Shown here: positions 23,846-36,975 of the stretch, piece after piece
Layout of the letters: each line of letters begins with the position of its first letter
Position numbering within the stretch: the first letter of the stretch is position 1
From: Sipunculus nudus
Taxonomy: Eukaryota; Annelida; Sipuncula; Golfingiida; Sipunculidae
DNA length: 64,000 bases
Assembly: GCA_026874595.1 (NCBI GenBank)
Contig: CM049314.1
Location: 3,369,318 to 3,433,317 of the forward strand
Direction of reading: 5' to 3'
Translations under genes and position numbers: made by a program
The notes under the pieces: model-generated
What the model saw: only the letters and a program-made list of their open reading frames with translations
Database searches by the model: none
Told to the model about the DNA's origin: nothing

Positions 23846-24040
23846 GCTTGAGACAAGCGCCAGACTAATGCCAATAGACAGCTGGTTGATACAGGCACTG
23901 AGGGTTAGTCTCAGACAGCAAGTGGAGATAGACAGCCCGGAAAGAAACTAACAGCCAGTTTAGATAGACAGGTGACGGCTGATAGCGACAGGCAGTTAGA
24001 GGGTCAGTCCAGGTAGACAGATAAGAAGGAAGTATTTGGC

Positions 24041-24861
24041 TGATGCCAGTGATGCCCGTTCTGACAGTTTTCCAATTTTTGTCCCGTCCCAGTTTATATA
24101 TATGCGATCATGTTTATTTTCTATATTATGTGTAGTCTGTATGTTATTATATTGCTGTTTTATCTACATCGAACAAAAAAGACAAGAGTATAGGATTGCA
24201 GCGTGATAAAATATTTAATGTCCTCTTAAATGGATACTCCCTTCATCAAATGCGCTTTCGTGTTTATATTTAATGATTATAAAATAAATATAACATTTAA
24301 TTCCAGTGTTGTACGCACCTTGATCATGGTACTTGGAACAGGGTCCCGGGCGACTAAGTGAAATAACAGGCAGACAACTAGGCAAATACATAACTAAATT
24401 CCTGTTTGCACCTTCTGATCAGCCGAAATGGTGCATGGAAGCGCTATAATGTTTGAATAAGCTTTGCGCAAATGGGGTAACAGACTGAACGGTAACAATT
24501 ATAAGCGTTATCTACCGATGAAGTCGCGGCAAGAGGTTCATTGTAGTTTTCATGCGCGGTTTAGGCATATACCACCTTGACCTTCTTCGACACTGAACAC
24601 AAGGGCGACACCTAGTGAATAAAAAAACAAGCTCGTATACTTTCTGGCATTTCCTTTGAAAAACGTTCATGCATATTTGTAGATAAAAGAAATGTACGTA
24701 ATACGTCATAGATAACACCATTTAAAGAAGAGAACAATGAAAAAAGGAATCTGGAAAAATAAGTTAAACCATTAAATGATTAAACATATATACTATGGTT
24801 CCATATTTGTTTAAGTTAGAACTATCTTTTTATGTTCAAAAGCCCATATTTATATATATAT

Positions 24862-24894
<33 letters not shown>

Positions 24895-26294
24895 GTAGAA
24901 GGTAGTGTTACCCTCCGATGTAAAGTGCTCTATGGACTACAGACTAGACCAGAGCGGTATAACTCTGAAGAATATATATATATATATATATCTAATTGTG
25001 ATCTGCGGTTTACGTCTCACGTTTTCAGTTGCTGGGAAGCATACATGAAATCTAATCATCACAAAAATGCTAGTACAACCTTGTCAGTGCATGGCTGCAT
25101 TGTGAACGGTATTCAGATATGATATAAATTTAACATTTATCGTATAAACCATGTGGACGAACGATGGGAAGATGCATAATTCTGATGATGATAAAAGGAA
25201 GACAGGACATATCTGCATCGTGCGACTGATAACTATATTGATTACTGTTTTGTTGTGGTAGCATTCCATGTACAAGTCGGTGTCAGACATAAAGTACAGC
25301 TTGTAATTTAATGTATACATCAGTGTTAGACACCTGGTTAGTGCAAGACACCGCTCCCGGGGATGTTAAGACAACGTGCAATACCGTCAGTACATCCAAC
25401 TGTCAGCTCCAACCAATCCACCTTCGTCAAATACGGGCAATGACGAGTGATTTGAATTCTTCATACGGGTCAGCTCCATGTCCACTGCTGGTATGTGACA
25501 CCGGTCAATACAACGTCCTAATTGCATGTATACTGTCCATTCCCCAGATTAAGTTAGCAGTTGCGGGTATGAGAGTGACACTGGTCACCTGGATTATTAA
25601 GGCCTATAATGTACGGGATCTGACCAGTGTTTTATAATTCATAATACAAGTTAGACAATTGACCTGGGTCAGGACTTAGCCCAGTGGTTAACGGGCAGGA
25701 CTTCGATGCACCCGCATGAGCATCTGAGACAAATCCAAAAGAGATTTCCACTGCCATCTTAACGGCAGGTTCTCTTCTGGAATATCCGTTGTCACCGATT
25801 AGAAAACATTAACACGCGAATGGACACTGATGTCAATCTCGATATAAACTCGGAGATTCACTCTCATGTCTTAACGGCAGGTCACTTTGTAAATGTATCT
25901 ATTCTTCGTGAATATAGAAAACCTGAAAATGTCAACACATTCTTTTTACTCTCACTCAGTAGACAACGCCACCTAGAGGGCATAGTACAATCTTAACAAT
26001 AACCCCGGTCGGTGGGATTATATATACATTAATGGTTTTACCCCCGACAGGAACGCATGTGCCACCCTTGGTTATCATCTCACTTTTGGAGGGTCAGGGT
26101 AACACCCAAGGATCACCGTCATATTATTGTCGATTCAAAGAATTATTTCCATTGTGACACAGGGCGATTTCTTTGTTCCCGGGGAGATCGCTCATTTTTA
26201 GGTATTAGGGCCAACATTTGTCATCTGCCGCAAGACAGCTTGATTAAGGGAATCCTGGTGGGGTGTCCATGCATGCAGATAGTCGTGCGATCAG

Positions 26295-26326
<32 letters not shown>

Positions 26327-28469
26327 ACAGTTTAACATTATTTTACGAGTTTTAAGTTAAAAAAAAAAAACTGAGTCAGCGCAGAGTAATAGAGCGTATG
26401 GGCCGACATTATTATCGAGAACTATTACAGGAATTCACACCATAAAAACGGTACATGTATAATATTAAACACTGGAGTATCAGAAAGAATAATAACATAT
26501 TCTGTGGCTCGAAAGACCCAGGAAAAAAAGTGTAAAGTTTGATGAGACTGACATCGGTGATATCAACCCCCTCCCCTGCGTTACCTTTAACAAGAAGTGT
26601 TCATAATAACAATCCCTTAAGAAATGTGTGCAGTGGCGGCACCCACACTCTTTGTGGATCGTAGTAGTTAGTATAATGGCACGTGGGCGCTGTAGTGAAG
26701 GAAGGAATGGCATTTCGATTCAAAGAACGCTGGAGTCGGATCTTACAGCTGCTTTCTTCATCTAGAAAAAGCATGGTGCAACTTATGCCACTACCAATTT
26801 CTTAGTTATTAATATCAGTTTTTATAACAACCGACCTTCATAGGTAGGGCTATCAGTAGTTATTATCGAATTTATGCTTTTATAAAAACATTTATCACGT
26901 GACCTTATACGTGGTAACTATAGACACCTGCCATTATAACATGAACACTCACATTACCGTATATTGTCTGGGCGCGGGTCTGCTTAACAATATATATAAA
27001 TACGTGAATGATAGCAAGTACATTACTGTCAATTAGAGTAATTTGTTTATCAGACTGGAGCTGTATCAAGGACAATTCATTGGAACTATAGTCTGTGCGT
27101 CTGCGTGCTTCGTTTCTAACCCACGGTCTTTGTCTTTTTCCCGCATGTATACACAGTTTTGTGTATCGGAGTAAAAAAATGTTGCATTGCAGTAATTCCT
27201 TTAACAATATAAAAGTGCGATAACTGCATACAAATATGATACAGTAAATAAGAAAACCTTTTCATATGTCGAAATTATTCAATAACTTTACCATTTAAGC
27301 AACTGGCAAGGCAACTTTACCGAATCCTGACACCAAAATATGAGATGATGTGCGCTGTGGAATATCAGACTTGTAGAAAATACAGTATATTACCGCGCGG
27401 CAAAGATCACGCGTACATTTTTCAAGAATCTTTGAGCCGTTGCAATGAAAGTGGAAACCAAATAAGAGGATATGCGTTTCGAATATAAGATTCGTCCGAA
27501 ATACAACATGGCTGCCAGGCAGAGATGCTTGAATTCCTTTTACGCCCATTATCACAAGAATCATTCAAGACGTTGCCATGAAATTGTATTGCAGATTGAC
27601 ACGTGAGAGAATGTAAGAGTTTGGGTTTCAGACTCAATGGAAATGCCGTATAGCTGTGTCAAGCAAACATTTTAAAGTCCTTACGCGGGCATTATTTCAA
27701 GAACCCTTATGATAATATTTTAAAGATTTGTCCCTTTAAGAGTTTTTTAGGTGGTACATTTCAGATCAGTTATATCCAAATGGCCATAGAGCTGCCATTT
27801 TTAAGAACTGGGCGTCGCGGGGTGCCTTAAGGCTCCCAGACTCTTCTAGTTACGTACATAACCTTGAGGCAAGAAAACCTGAAATGGAAGGTGTGATTTA
27901 GAAAATACATTAGGACATGAAAGATTGCTCTAACTTTGCAGTGACTTTTACATGAATAATTCACAAATATGATCCGATGGACTTTCTCACTAACAGTAAA
28001 TAGAAATGCCAGAATTCAATATTTAATGTACTCCTTTGAGAATTGTATGTAGGGAAGGGATACTTATTTATCTTTCTTTAAAACGTTTTGATCTGTTTTG
28101 CTGTCCGCTTGTTTTTGATTTTAGGTTGCTACCTGTCTGCCACGCAGATCTTAATCATAATATACAATATAGAACCTAAATTATGAATGAACTGAAAAAT
28201 ATTATGAGGTCTCTCCTTTTAGGAACAGTTACACCAAATGTTGGCATTTCAGTTAGTTCTGTCTAAAGTTCTTCTGAAGAACTCTGATGCAGAAGATTAG
28301 TAACTGGTCCTGCCCCAGCGCAAGGTCCAGGTCAGTTCTAAATTAGTTCACATTTTAAAGAATATATCTTATTTGGTCTTTTTGAGAAATTTCAATATGG
28401 CTGTGAGGCATTTGTCTTGCAAGTTCGTTTCACTTGGTATCTAGCCCTTTTGCAGCAACTGCAGCGATG
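24041..28469. other. Intergenic stretch with microsatellites and a SINE remnant
   Basis: It has (AT)n at 24850-24894 and 24975-24991, a CA run at 26297-26330 and a possible tRNA-like A box at 25680. No gene is recognised; open frames of 70-110 codons here show no domain. Confidence 0.45.
25676..25745 (+). repeat. Possible tRNA-derived SINE remnant
   Basis: GACTTAGCCCAGTGGTTAAC resembles a pol III A box and D-arm. The downstream B box is not clear, so only a 5' fragment may remain. Confidence 0.3.
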
Positions 28470-29487
28470 TTAAGCTAAGCTAACTGTCTGGAGGCCGGCC
28501 GTCAGTCCGTCCGTCAGTCCGACCGTCAGTTGCAGGGCACAAATCGTAACTGTTTAATCTCGAAACAGCGAACAATATTCGGCGTGCTACAGAGCATAAA
28601 CATGCTTCTAGACTCCTTGAAAGTCAGACATATAGGAGTTAGTGAAGTATTGTATCTTTTTCATCAAATGTTATACACGAATCTTGGATGAGTTTAAAAC
28701 TGGTAACCTGTATCGTTAAGGTAAGAAAGGCTGATATATTGGATTTTTGTGAACACCATTTTAAGCGCATATTTATTTATCAAATTTGATACACATTGTG
28801 TAAGGCAAATCTTTTCCTCAGATTTGATACACAACTGTAAACATCCTTGAATTCGGGTGACCTTGACCGTGATCTTCTTGGTCAGATTTGCAAAAATATA
28901 CGATTTCTTGATAAAAGATAACTTTTCAAATAATGCATATCCCCCCCCCTTAATTTTTAATATATAAAGTTTCAGGCATTATCTTGGGCAGGATCACAAA
29001 CACGCGATCTTAACCCTGGTTTCCAAGGTCATATCTGTGAAAATATTGTATTTCTTAACCCAATAACTTTTGAAACATTGCATATATTTATCTTAAATTT
29101 GACACTCCAGTTATTTAAACCAGTGTTGGGGGAGAACGCCCGCTGGTGACCCTGACTGTAGTCTTCAAGGTCAAGTCTCCATTAACATAGGATTTTTGAA
29201 CATTTGTATATTTCTTTTAATTTTGAGAATGGGGCGAATGATGGAAACTTCTGCATGTGTTTTGTGACTTTACTCGAGTTTACACATTCACCCAAGTCAG
29301 CTTACACATTGAAGAAAAATAGCTGTTGTAGTTCTTAGAAATCTTATTTTTCTCACGAATTATTAACTAAATAATACTAGCCTATAACAAAGTTTGAAAA
29401 AAAAATGTTCTTAGAATATGCGAAACACAGTTGTCAATGTCAGACCATAATGACATACTAATCAGCTAAGCGTCATGACCCGTGGAT
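28470..29487 (+). mobile_element. Helentron-like non-autonomous element, diverged copy E
   Basis: The start TTAAGCTAAGCTAACTG corresponds to the TTTAGCTCAGCTGACT start of the better copies, followed by GTCCGTCCGTCAGTCC-type sequence and GCAGGGCACAAATCGTAAC. The end has CAGCTAAGCGTCATGACC and then CGTGG. The interior has roughly 150-bp units with GGTGACCTTGACC and AAGGTCA words. It is clearly older than copies A and B. Confidence 0.6.
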
Positions 29488-31260
29488 TTAATTTAATTGT
29501 GGTCCTTTCGAATATCATTTCAGCATTTCTTTTTTCTCTGCTGAGCGACACAACCAATGAGTCACTTAATAAAGTTTGGAATCACTCACGTTTTGAACTA
29601 CTTGTTTAATCAAGAGGGAAGGCGGTTTTTAAGCTTCTATGATTCTTGGCTTCCGTGCACGGAGTGGCAAATATTGTTGTCATTTAATTAAGAGGATTTC
29701 ATTAAGCCAGGCTGTGCTCTCACGAAGCCAGGTAAGGCTTACACGGGTGACGAGATTGATATTGATACTTTGGTCCACCTTTTAGGGGCCGCTTTCTTTG
29801 ATCCTCCGGAGTATAAATTATTGACGTGAATTTTATTTTATTAATGTTACTTTTGATCTCCGATTCGGCTATTTTTTTAATGACCGGTCAGATGATTATT
29901 CACATATTTCACGTAAAATATTCCCACCTGATTTTGAATTTAATGTTTTTGGGTCGTGGTCTGTGGCAGTTTGCAGACCTCTAGTTGAATTATGAAAGTA
30001 GTAAAAGGGAGAAACTCAGGCGTTCGTGGATCATAGTGTTGCCACAGCGATCGCCCAATTAATAAGTTCGCCCAATTAATTAGTCTTCATTTCAGCATAC
30101 AGTGCTCAATGAGTATTTTTACACGGATGCTACTCCCTGATTTGATTGACTATCAATACTACCACACCTAGGCAGGCAAGGTATCCGACTTTATCATGTC
30201 TAAGCGTCGATCGGTTAACCAGGAAAATCAATTAATCCACGGGAGCCAGATGGGCTTTAACCTCCGTGGACAGTGCCTTGGACCAGAGGGCAGCTGTGGT
30301 ACAGGGGGTCTAATGTAAGGTTTGTTTTATTGCACTGAGTAGATCGTTGTTGTTTCTTTTATCACTCAGCTTCATCTATTTTGATTGAAGAAATATAATC
30401 GTTCCTGACTTAAAATAATGTGTATACGGGATTAACATTTACCTACCGCGAATGCCCTGTTTGTCTGTTTGTCTGTCCGACATTATGTCTCTCTGTCTGT
30501 CTTTCTCTCTGTCTGTCTGTCTCTCCCTGTCTCTCTCTCTCTCTCTCTCTGTCTGCCTGTCTCTCTCTCAGTATCTCTCTCAGAATCTCAGCTTTATCCA
30601 AACGAAGTCCTGATGCACGCGTTTATAAAACTATAAAGTCATACACACCAGCAAGAATAACACCATCAGCACAGACCTTTTGCATCTGTTGACGTAGACT
30701 GACACTTAGTGTTCGGGTATGTTATATCGGCAAAGAATGATGGAAATTATTCTGCCAAATGATTAAAATAGAAGGATCTTGTCTTAGTCTCTTGACGTGT
30801 ATCTTACTTCATTTAACACACCAAACAAAGGTCTATTGCTTATTTAGGTTTATTATCTATTCACCCACAGGCCTTGTCCTGCGCAGTGTGTTCCAAATTC
30901 ATCTGCAGTGTTCGGTCCAATGAACCAGCATTTGGGCTTTTGTCAAGTGATATGGAAACTCTAAGCTTCGACTTGAACTACAAAGTAAAAGATAGAGTGA
31001 ATAGTAAGGTGGATTTTTTTATGATTTGAGACTTTGAAAATAGCCTACCTGTCAGATCTTTCTTGTTATATTATGGATATTTACATGTCATTTTAATTGT
31101 CGCGTTCTGTTCCTCACAAGTGTTCATTCAAATCAGTTAAGTAAATTTTCGATTATATTCCTCAGGGAAAAAAAAAGAAAATAGCTAGCATACACAGGGG
31201 AAAGCATATCCTGAGGCCGACCACTTTATCGGATGTGATTTTGAATAAACCTGGGTGTTT
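29488..31260. other. Intergenic stretch with CT-rich tract
   Basis: It contains a pyrimidine-rich (CTGT)/(CT) tract at about 30455-30575. No gene or named repeat was recognised. Confidence 0.45.
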
Positions 31261-31270
31261 CCGCGAGGCT

Positions 31271-31380
31271 TATTGATCAACTTAGCTGCCGCCCACACAG
31301 AAGTGATGCCCTGCAGTTTGTGACTCGGAGCCTTGGCGGCGGGCGTTACCTCAACGCTTGCCATAGTGCACTAACCGCCA
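31271..31380 (-). mobile_element. tRNA-derived SINE, copy 1
   Basis: On the minus strand it reads GGTTAGTGCACTATGGCAAG (A-box-like), a GTAACGCC arm, GGCTCCGAGTCAC (B-box-like), and then GTGTGGGCGGCAGCTAAGTT and GATCAATAAGCC. The same order recurs at 32311-32424. The trailing GGTAGCTCAGTTGATCA-type word itself resembles a second A box. Confidence 0.5.
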
Positions 31381-31711
31381 GCATCAGTAGTGACTGTCTG
31401 TTTATGGTTTTACTGTCGCCCACAGTCAGTCCTGAAAACTCAAGTAGTCATAGTTTTAGTCAAGCATACGTTCAGTCTTACTGAGCATTATGTAACATAT
31501 GGCAAATTTGGAAAACGGGATTATGTGAAAATGCCTTTTTCTTAAATCTACAATTATTTGCCTTTTTTATTGCGCATGGCCTAGAGACACGACCGTAAAT
31601 GACAGTATTTTATTTCTCGTAAGTGATATGGTCAGAGAAAGCCTCGGTTCTGTATACAAATATATTAAATACATCGTATGTATAAACTAAAGAAGAAATA
31701 TCCGTTCTTAT

Positions 31712-31805
31712 TGTGCGAATGAGGGCGCGGTCACCGACTGCACGTTTCTCCGGCTTCTACTTGCAAGATGCGAGTTAATTGGCCACCCAAGTCCCACCGC
31801 AGATA
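31712..31805 (-). repeat. Dispersed repeat, copy 2 (GACCGCGCCCTCAT family)
   Basis: On the minus strand it reads GGTGGGACTTGG, TTGCAAGTAGAAGCCGGAGA and GTGACCGCGCCCTCATTC, matching the copies at 2050 and 50258. Confidence 0.65.
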
Positions 31806-31815
31806 ATAAACCCGC

Positions 31816-31975
31816 CTTCACACTGTCCTCGGAGTACTGTATTATATTACCACCTTCAGACTCTCCTCGGAGTACTGTATTATATTACCACCTTCAGACT
31901 GTCCTTGGAGTACTTTATTATATTACCACCTTCAGACTGTCCTCGGAGTACTTTATTATATTGCCACCTTCAGAT
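31816..31975 (+). repeat. 38-bp tandem repeat, four copies
   Basis: Units contain TCAGACTGTCCTCGGAGTAC and TTTATTATATTACCACC, with few substitutions. Confidence 0.88.
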
Positions 31976-32310
31976 AGGCTGCCGTTCTGTCTACACACTA
32001 AACCCGGATGTCACAAGTCGCATGTCGGAGTGAAGGGTACACTTTTATTGTTTTTAAAAAACTTGGTGCATTTTCATTTATGAACAATTTCAGGGTGTTA
32101 TAAATTTTGGAAATATCTAGTGTAGTACTTAAAATGTCATGTAACAGAATGCAAAATGAGATTTGCCTTGTTCCTTCTTTTTCTGGTTCCTTGTTACGGT
32201 AATTTTTAAACAGACAAATATTCAAATAGAAAACAGAGAGACATAGGTAAAAACATAACCTCTGTTCCACTTCGCTGGCTGACAAAAAAACGGGTGTGTT
32301 CGTTTTGTAC

Positions 32311-32424
32311 GTATTGATCAACTGAGCTACCTCCCACACAAAAATGAAGGTCCTGAAGGCCGGGACTCGAAGCGCTGGAAGAAAGCGTTACCGTAACTTC
32401 GCAGTGCTTGCTTCGGAGCACTAG
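32311..32424 (-). mobile_element. tRNA-derived SINE, copy 2
   Basis: On the minus strand it reads AGTGCTCCGAAGCAAGC, a GTAACGC arm, GCTTCGAGTCCCGG (B-box-like), and then GTGGGAGGTAGCTCAGTTGA. It matches the copy at 31271-31380 in order and orientation. Confidence 0.5.
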
Positions 32425-32647
32425 GCTTTCGGGAAACGTGACATACTGAGCCGATGTGTTTGGATTGTTTCTGAGTTTGTCAATAACAAGTTCTGGCAAA
32501 CTTGAGGTGCGCTTACAATTTTGCTTCATTGACTTTTATTCACGCATTTGGGAAGGTCTTTGTCCGTCATCCAGTCGTCATGTTTTCCGGTCGTTCATTT
32601 GCAGGGCACAACTTTAAGCCCTTAAGGTACTCCGTCAATTCTAGTTT

Positions 32648-32688
32648 TTATTATTATTATTATAATTATTATTATTATTATTATTTAA
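32648..32688. repeat. (TTA)n microsatellite
   Basis: TTA trinucleotide run. Confidence 0.95.
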
Positions 32689-33133
32689 AGTAGTAGTAGT
32701 ATTGATACAAATGTTACGATGGATTGTCGGTGTAATGTTTAAACGTTGATAATTCCTTAAATGCAAATGTGGATTTTTACAGTAAGTAGTTTTAATTCAT
32801 CCTGTACATTGTATTTCAAAGTTAGATGGCCCGATTTGAAAATTTAGAACCAGGTATTGAAACTTGTGTAAATGTTTGAATAACTGGCATCAATCATTGA
32901 TTGATCTCTGCCTAAGGGGAATTTTAAGTCCCAGAGACGGTATAACGTCAATATGATTACTGGTCATAAGAAAGCAAAGCATTTACTATAGCAATCATTT
33001 TATCTAACGCACCGAGGCTTTTCATGAGAGCAAGGTTGTGCATGGTGACTTCATTGTGTGGAATTGAATTATGTTTGAACAATTAATTGTATCCCCAGAC
33101 AAAGTCGGGGGATACTATGTTTTCATGCCGGTC

Positions 33134-33173
<40 letters not shown>

Positions 33174-33759
33174 ATATGAATCTTGTTGGCGCGATAACCC
33201 AAAAAATATTTCACGGAACTTTACCAAACTTGGTATATGTATAGATATGGGTAAGAGGACGACGCCTATTTAAAATGAGGTCATGACCTTTACTAGGAGA
33301 GTGTCCTTGACCTTGAATAGGTCCAATTTTGGGGAAAATCACACAAATTCTTTAATATCTCAAGAAATCTTGCATGGATTTATCCCAAAATCAAGTTGAT
33401 GGAAGATCATGGATAGGGTTGTCATGTTCCAGAAACTGGTGGCGCCACCTATTATTCTTTACTTGTTTTCGTGTTGTTTAATACCCCTAAATTGCCACCT
33501 TACAGCACTGTGAGCATTATAAGTCAAAAACTAATGGACAGATTTCTTTTATATTATGCATATACATAGGTATGGGTTATGGGATGATGCTTATTTAAAT
33601 TGGGGTCATGACCTTTCCTATGATAGTGGCCTTGACCTTGAATATTGCCATATATGGTGAAAATCACACACCTCTTATGATATCTCCAGTGTTGATAGCC
33701 ATATGGATTTCAAACATGACTTATGTATGGCCCACCACTAAAGTAAGAACCCTATAGGT

Positions 33760-36420
33760 TCTAGGGTCATGAGGTCAAAGGTCAAGGTCACTGGACTGGC
33801 ATTTTAAAAGATACTTTGGATGCATTTTAAGCCAAACTTTCATCCCAGGTCTTCCATCTTGAATATATAGCTCACTTGCCAATAATGGATGATCCATATA
33901 AATTTTGGGGTCACAAGGTCAAAGGTCAAGGCCACAGGAGCTATCTGTCCAAAAATTAGTTTCTGGATGATAATTCCTGCTTTTATTGATGTAATGATTT
34001 CAAAATTGACTTATATATGTCCCACTGAAAAAGCAAGACTCAAATTGATTTTGGGGTCATGAGGTCAAAGGTCAAAGTCACAGGAAACCTCTATAAAAAG
34101 ATTGTGGATGCATTTTCAGCCAAACAATTCATCTCAGATCTTTCATCTTGCACATATAGTTCACCTGCCAAGAGTGGAAGACCCCTATCAATTTTGAGGT
34201 CACAAGGTCAAAGGTGAAGGTCACAGGAGCCATATGTCCAAAAATTAGTTTCTGGATGATAATTCCTGCTTTTATTGATGTATAGATTTCAGACTTGACT
34301 TATATATGTGCCATTGGAAAAGCAAGACCCAAATTGATTTTGGGGTCATGAGGTCAAAGGTCAAGGTCACAGGACACATCTTTAAAAAAAAGTGGATGCA
34401 TTTTCAGCCAAACATTTCATCTCAGATCTTTCATCTTGCACATATAGTTCACCTGCCAAGAGAGGAAGAACCCTATCAATTTTGAGGTCACAAGGTCAAA
34501 GGTGAAGGTCACAGGAGCCATCTGTCCAAAAATTAGTTTCTGGATGATAATTCCTTCTTTTATTGATGTTTGGATTTCAAAACTTGACTTGAATTTGACC
34601 CATTGGAAAAGCAAGACCGGAATTGAATTTGGGGTCATAAGGTCAAAGGCCAAGGTCACAGGAAACCTCTATAAAAAGATTGTGGATGCATTTTCAGCCA
34701 AACAATTCATCTCAGATCTTTCATCTTGCACATATAGTTCACCTGCCAAGAGTGGAAGACCCCTATCAATTTTGAGGTCACAAGGTCAAAGGTGAAGGTC
34801 ACAGGAGCCATATGTCCAAAAATTAGTTTCTGGATGATAATTCCTGCTTTTATTGATGTATGGATTTCAAACTTGACTTACATATGTCCCATTGGAAAAG
34901 CAAGACCTAAATTGATTTTGGGGTCATGAGGTCAAAGGTCAAGGTCACATCTTTAAAAAGATGTGGATGCATTTTCAGCCAAACATTTCATCTCAGGTCT
35001 TTCATCTTGCACATATAGTTCACCTGCCAAGAGAGGAAGAACCCTATCAGATTTGAGGTCACAAGGTGAAGGTCACAGGAGCCATATGTCCAAAAATTAG
35101 TTTCTTGATGATAATTCCTTCTTTTATTGATGTTTGGATTTCAAACTTGACTTGTACTTGACCCATTGGAAAAGCAAGACCGGAATTGAATTTGGGGTCA
35201 TGAGGTCAAAGGTCAAGGTCACAGGAAACCTCTATAAAAAGATTGTGGATGCATTTTCAGCCAAACAATTCATCTCAGATCTTTCATCTCGCACATATAG
35301 TTCACCTGCCAAGAGTGGAAGACCCCTATCAATTTTGAGGTCACAAGGTCAAAGGTGAAGGTCACAGGAGCCATATGTCCAAAAATTAGTTTCTGGATGA
35401 TAATTCCTGCTTTTATTGATGTATGGATTTCAAACTTGACTTATATATGTCCCATTGGAAAAGCAAGACCCAAATTGATTTTGGGGTCATGAGGTCAAAG
35501 GTCAAGGTCACATCTTTAAAAAGATGTGGATGCATTTTCAGCCAAACATTTCATCTCAGGTCTTTCATCTTGCACATATAGTTCACCTGCCAAGAGAGGA
35601 AGAACCCTATCAGTTTTGAGGTCACAAGGTCAAAGGTGAAGGTCACAGGGGCCATCTGTCCAAAAATTAGTTTCTGGATGATAATTCCATCTTTTACTGA
35701 TGTATGGATTTCAAACTTGGCTTTGTTATTGACACATTAGAAAAGCAAGACCCAAATTGATTTTGGGGTCATGAGGTCAAAGGTCAAGGTCACAGGAAAC
35801 CTCTTTAAAAAGATTGTGGATGCATTTTCAGCCAAACAATTCATCTCAGATCTTTCCTCTTGCACATATAGTTCACCTGCCAAGAGTGGAAGACCCTATC
35901 AGTTTTGAGGTCACAAGGTCAAAGATGAAGGTCACAGGAGCCATATGTCCAAAAATTAGTTTCTGGATGATAATTCCTGCTTTTATTGATGTATGTATTT
36001 CAAACTTGACTTGTATATGTCCCATTGGAAAAGTAAGACCAAAATTGATTTTGGGGTCATGAGGTCAAAGGTCAAGGTCACAGGACACATCTTTAAAAAG
36101 ATGTGGATGCATTTTCAGTCAAACATTTCATCTCATATCTTTCATCTTACACATATAGTTCTCCTGCCAAGAGAGGAAGAACACTATCAATTTTGAGGTC
36201 ACAAGGTCAAAGGTGAAGGTCACAGGAGCCATCTGTCCAAAAATAAGTTTCTGGATGATAATTCCTGCTTTATTGATGTATAGATTTCAAACTTGACTTG
36301 CATATGTCCCATTGGAAAAGCAAGACCCAAATTGATTTTGGGGTTATGAGATCAAAGGTCAAGGTCACAGGACACATCTTTAAAAAGATCAAGGTCACAG
36401 GACCAACATATTCAACAAGA
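33760..36420 (+). repeat. 274-289-bp tandem array inside the Helitron
   Basis: Blocks containing CAAAAATTAGTTTCTGGATG recur at about 33951, 34239, 34526, 34816, 35091, 35378, 35658 and 35947, with a variant near 36238. Each unit has two AGGTCA clusters, one AGGTCAAAGGTCAAGGTCA-type and one AAGGTCAAAGGTGAAGGTCA-type, separated by AT-rich sequence. Units differ by substitutions and small deletions (for example a shortened unit at 34929-35203). Confidence 0.92.
33772..33790 (+). promoter_or_regulatory. AGGTCA direct-repeat cluster (first of seven perfect copies)
   Basis: The 19-base word AGGTCAAAGGTCAAGGTCA contains a DR1 arrangement of AGGTCA half-sites, the classic RXR/HNF4/COUP-TF type, plus TCAAGGTCA, the extended monomer site type. 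Perfect copies also start at 34351, 34929, 35203, 35492, 35773 and 36062. Whether any receptor binds is not known; this is a sequence match only. Confidence 0.55.
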
Positions 36421-36771
36421 TTGTGGATCGTTAGATGGAATAAACAATAAATATGCCAAGTGTCAGTATATGCTGCTAAAAATGGGGGTCTGTTCTTGTA
36501 GGAGGGGGGCCTACTATGTCTGGGGATACTCTGGCACCTGCGGTGCCAAGAAATGTCTAGTTTATATAAACGATTTCTGGTCGGACCTTTAAGTTGGCAG
36601 TCATGGGAGGTTAATGGAATGTATTGTCAACTGATATACAGAACATGATTGACGGGTCGATACTGAGTGGAACAGGCGGTGATGTCTGCACTCTCAAAAT
36701 GCGCGAGAAAGACATGGCATGCACTCATCGTATCAATCTGTAGCATTTGGCATCAATGCTCTCATTAAATA

Positions 36772-36867
36772 ATGATAAATGATAATAATAAAAATAATAA
36801 TAACAATGAGGATGAGGATGTTGATGACGACTTTGAAGATGATGATCATGATAATGATAATATTAAT

Positions 36868-36917
<50 letters not shown>

Positions 36918-36975
36918 TAATAAAATGATAATGATGATGATAATGATGATGATGATAAATAATAATAATTAATAT
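36772..36975. repeat. AAT/GAT-rich microsatellite
   Basis: Interrupted AAT and GAT trinucleotide runs, longest at about 36868-36915. Confidence 0.93.

Larger units (their letters stand above)
33092..36560 (+). mobile_element. Non-autonomous Helitron, complete ends (3.5 kb)
   Basis: It begins TCCCCAGACAAAGTC after an A and ends CTAG before a T, so it sits in an AT target with no duplication, as Helitrons do. A hairpin, GGCACCTGCGGTGCC (36533-36547), lies nine bases before CTAG. The 5' TCCCCAGACA is repeated inverted as TGTCTGGGGA at about 36517-36526. A (CCG)n run follows the 5' end at 33137-33173. There is no Rep or helicase coding; the interior is a tandem array. A second, 3'-lacking copy starts at 43938. 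Confidence 0.83.

Noticed and set aside
25311-25637. 108-codon plus-strand frame
   Set aside because: It has no recognisable motif and the DNA contains weak GACACC repeats; not distinguishable from chance.
34417-36196. Repeated frames such as KLDLYLTHWKSKTGIEFGVM
   Set aside because: They are translations of the tandem Helitron repeat and recur only because the DNA does.
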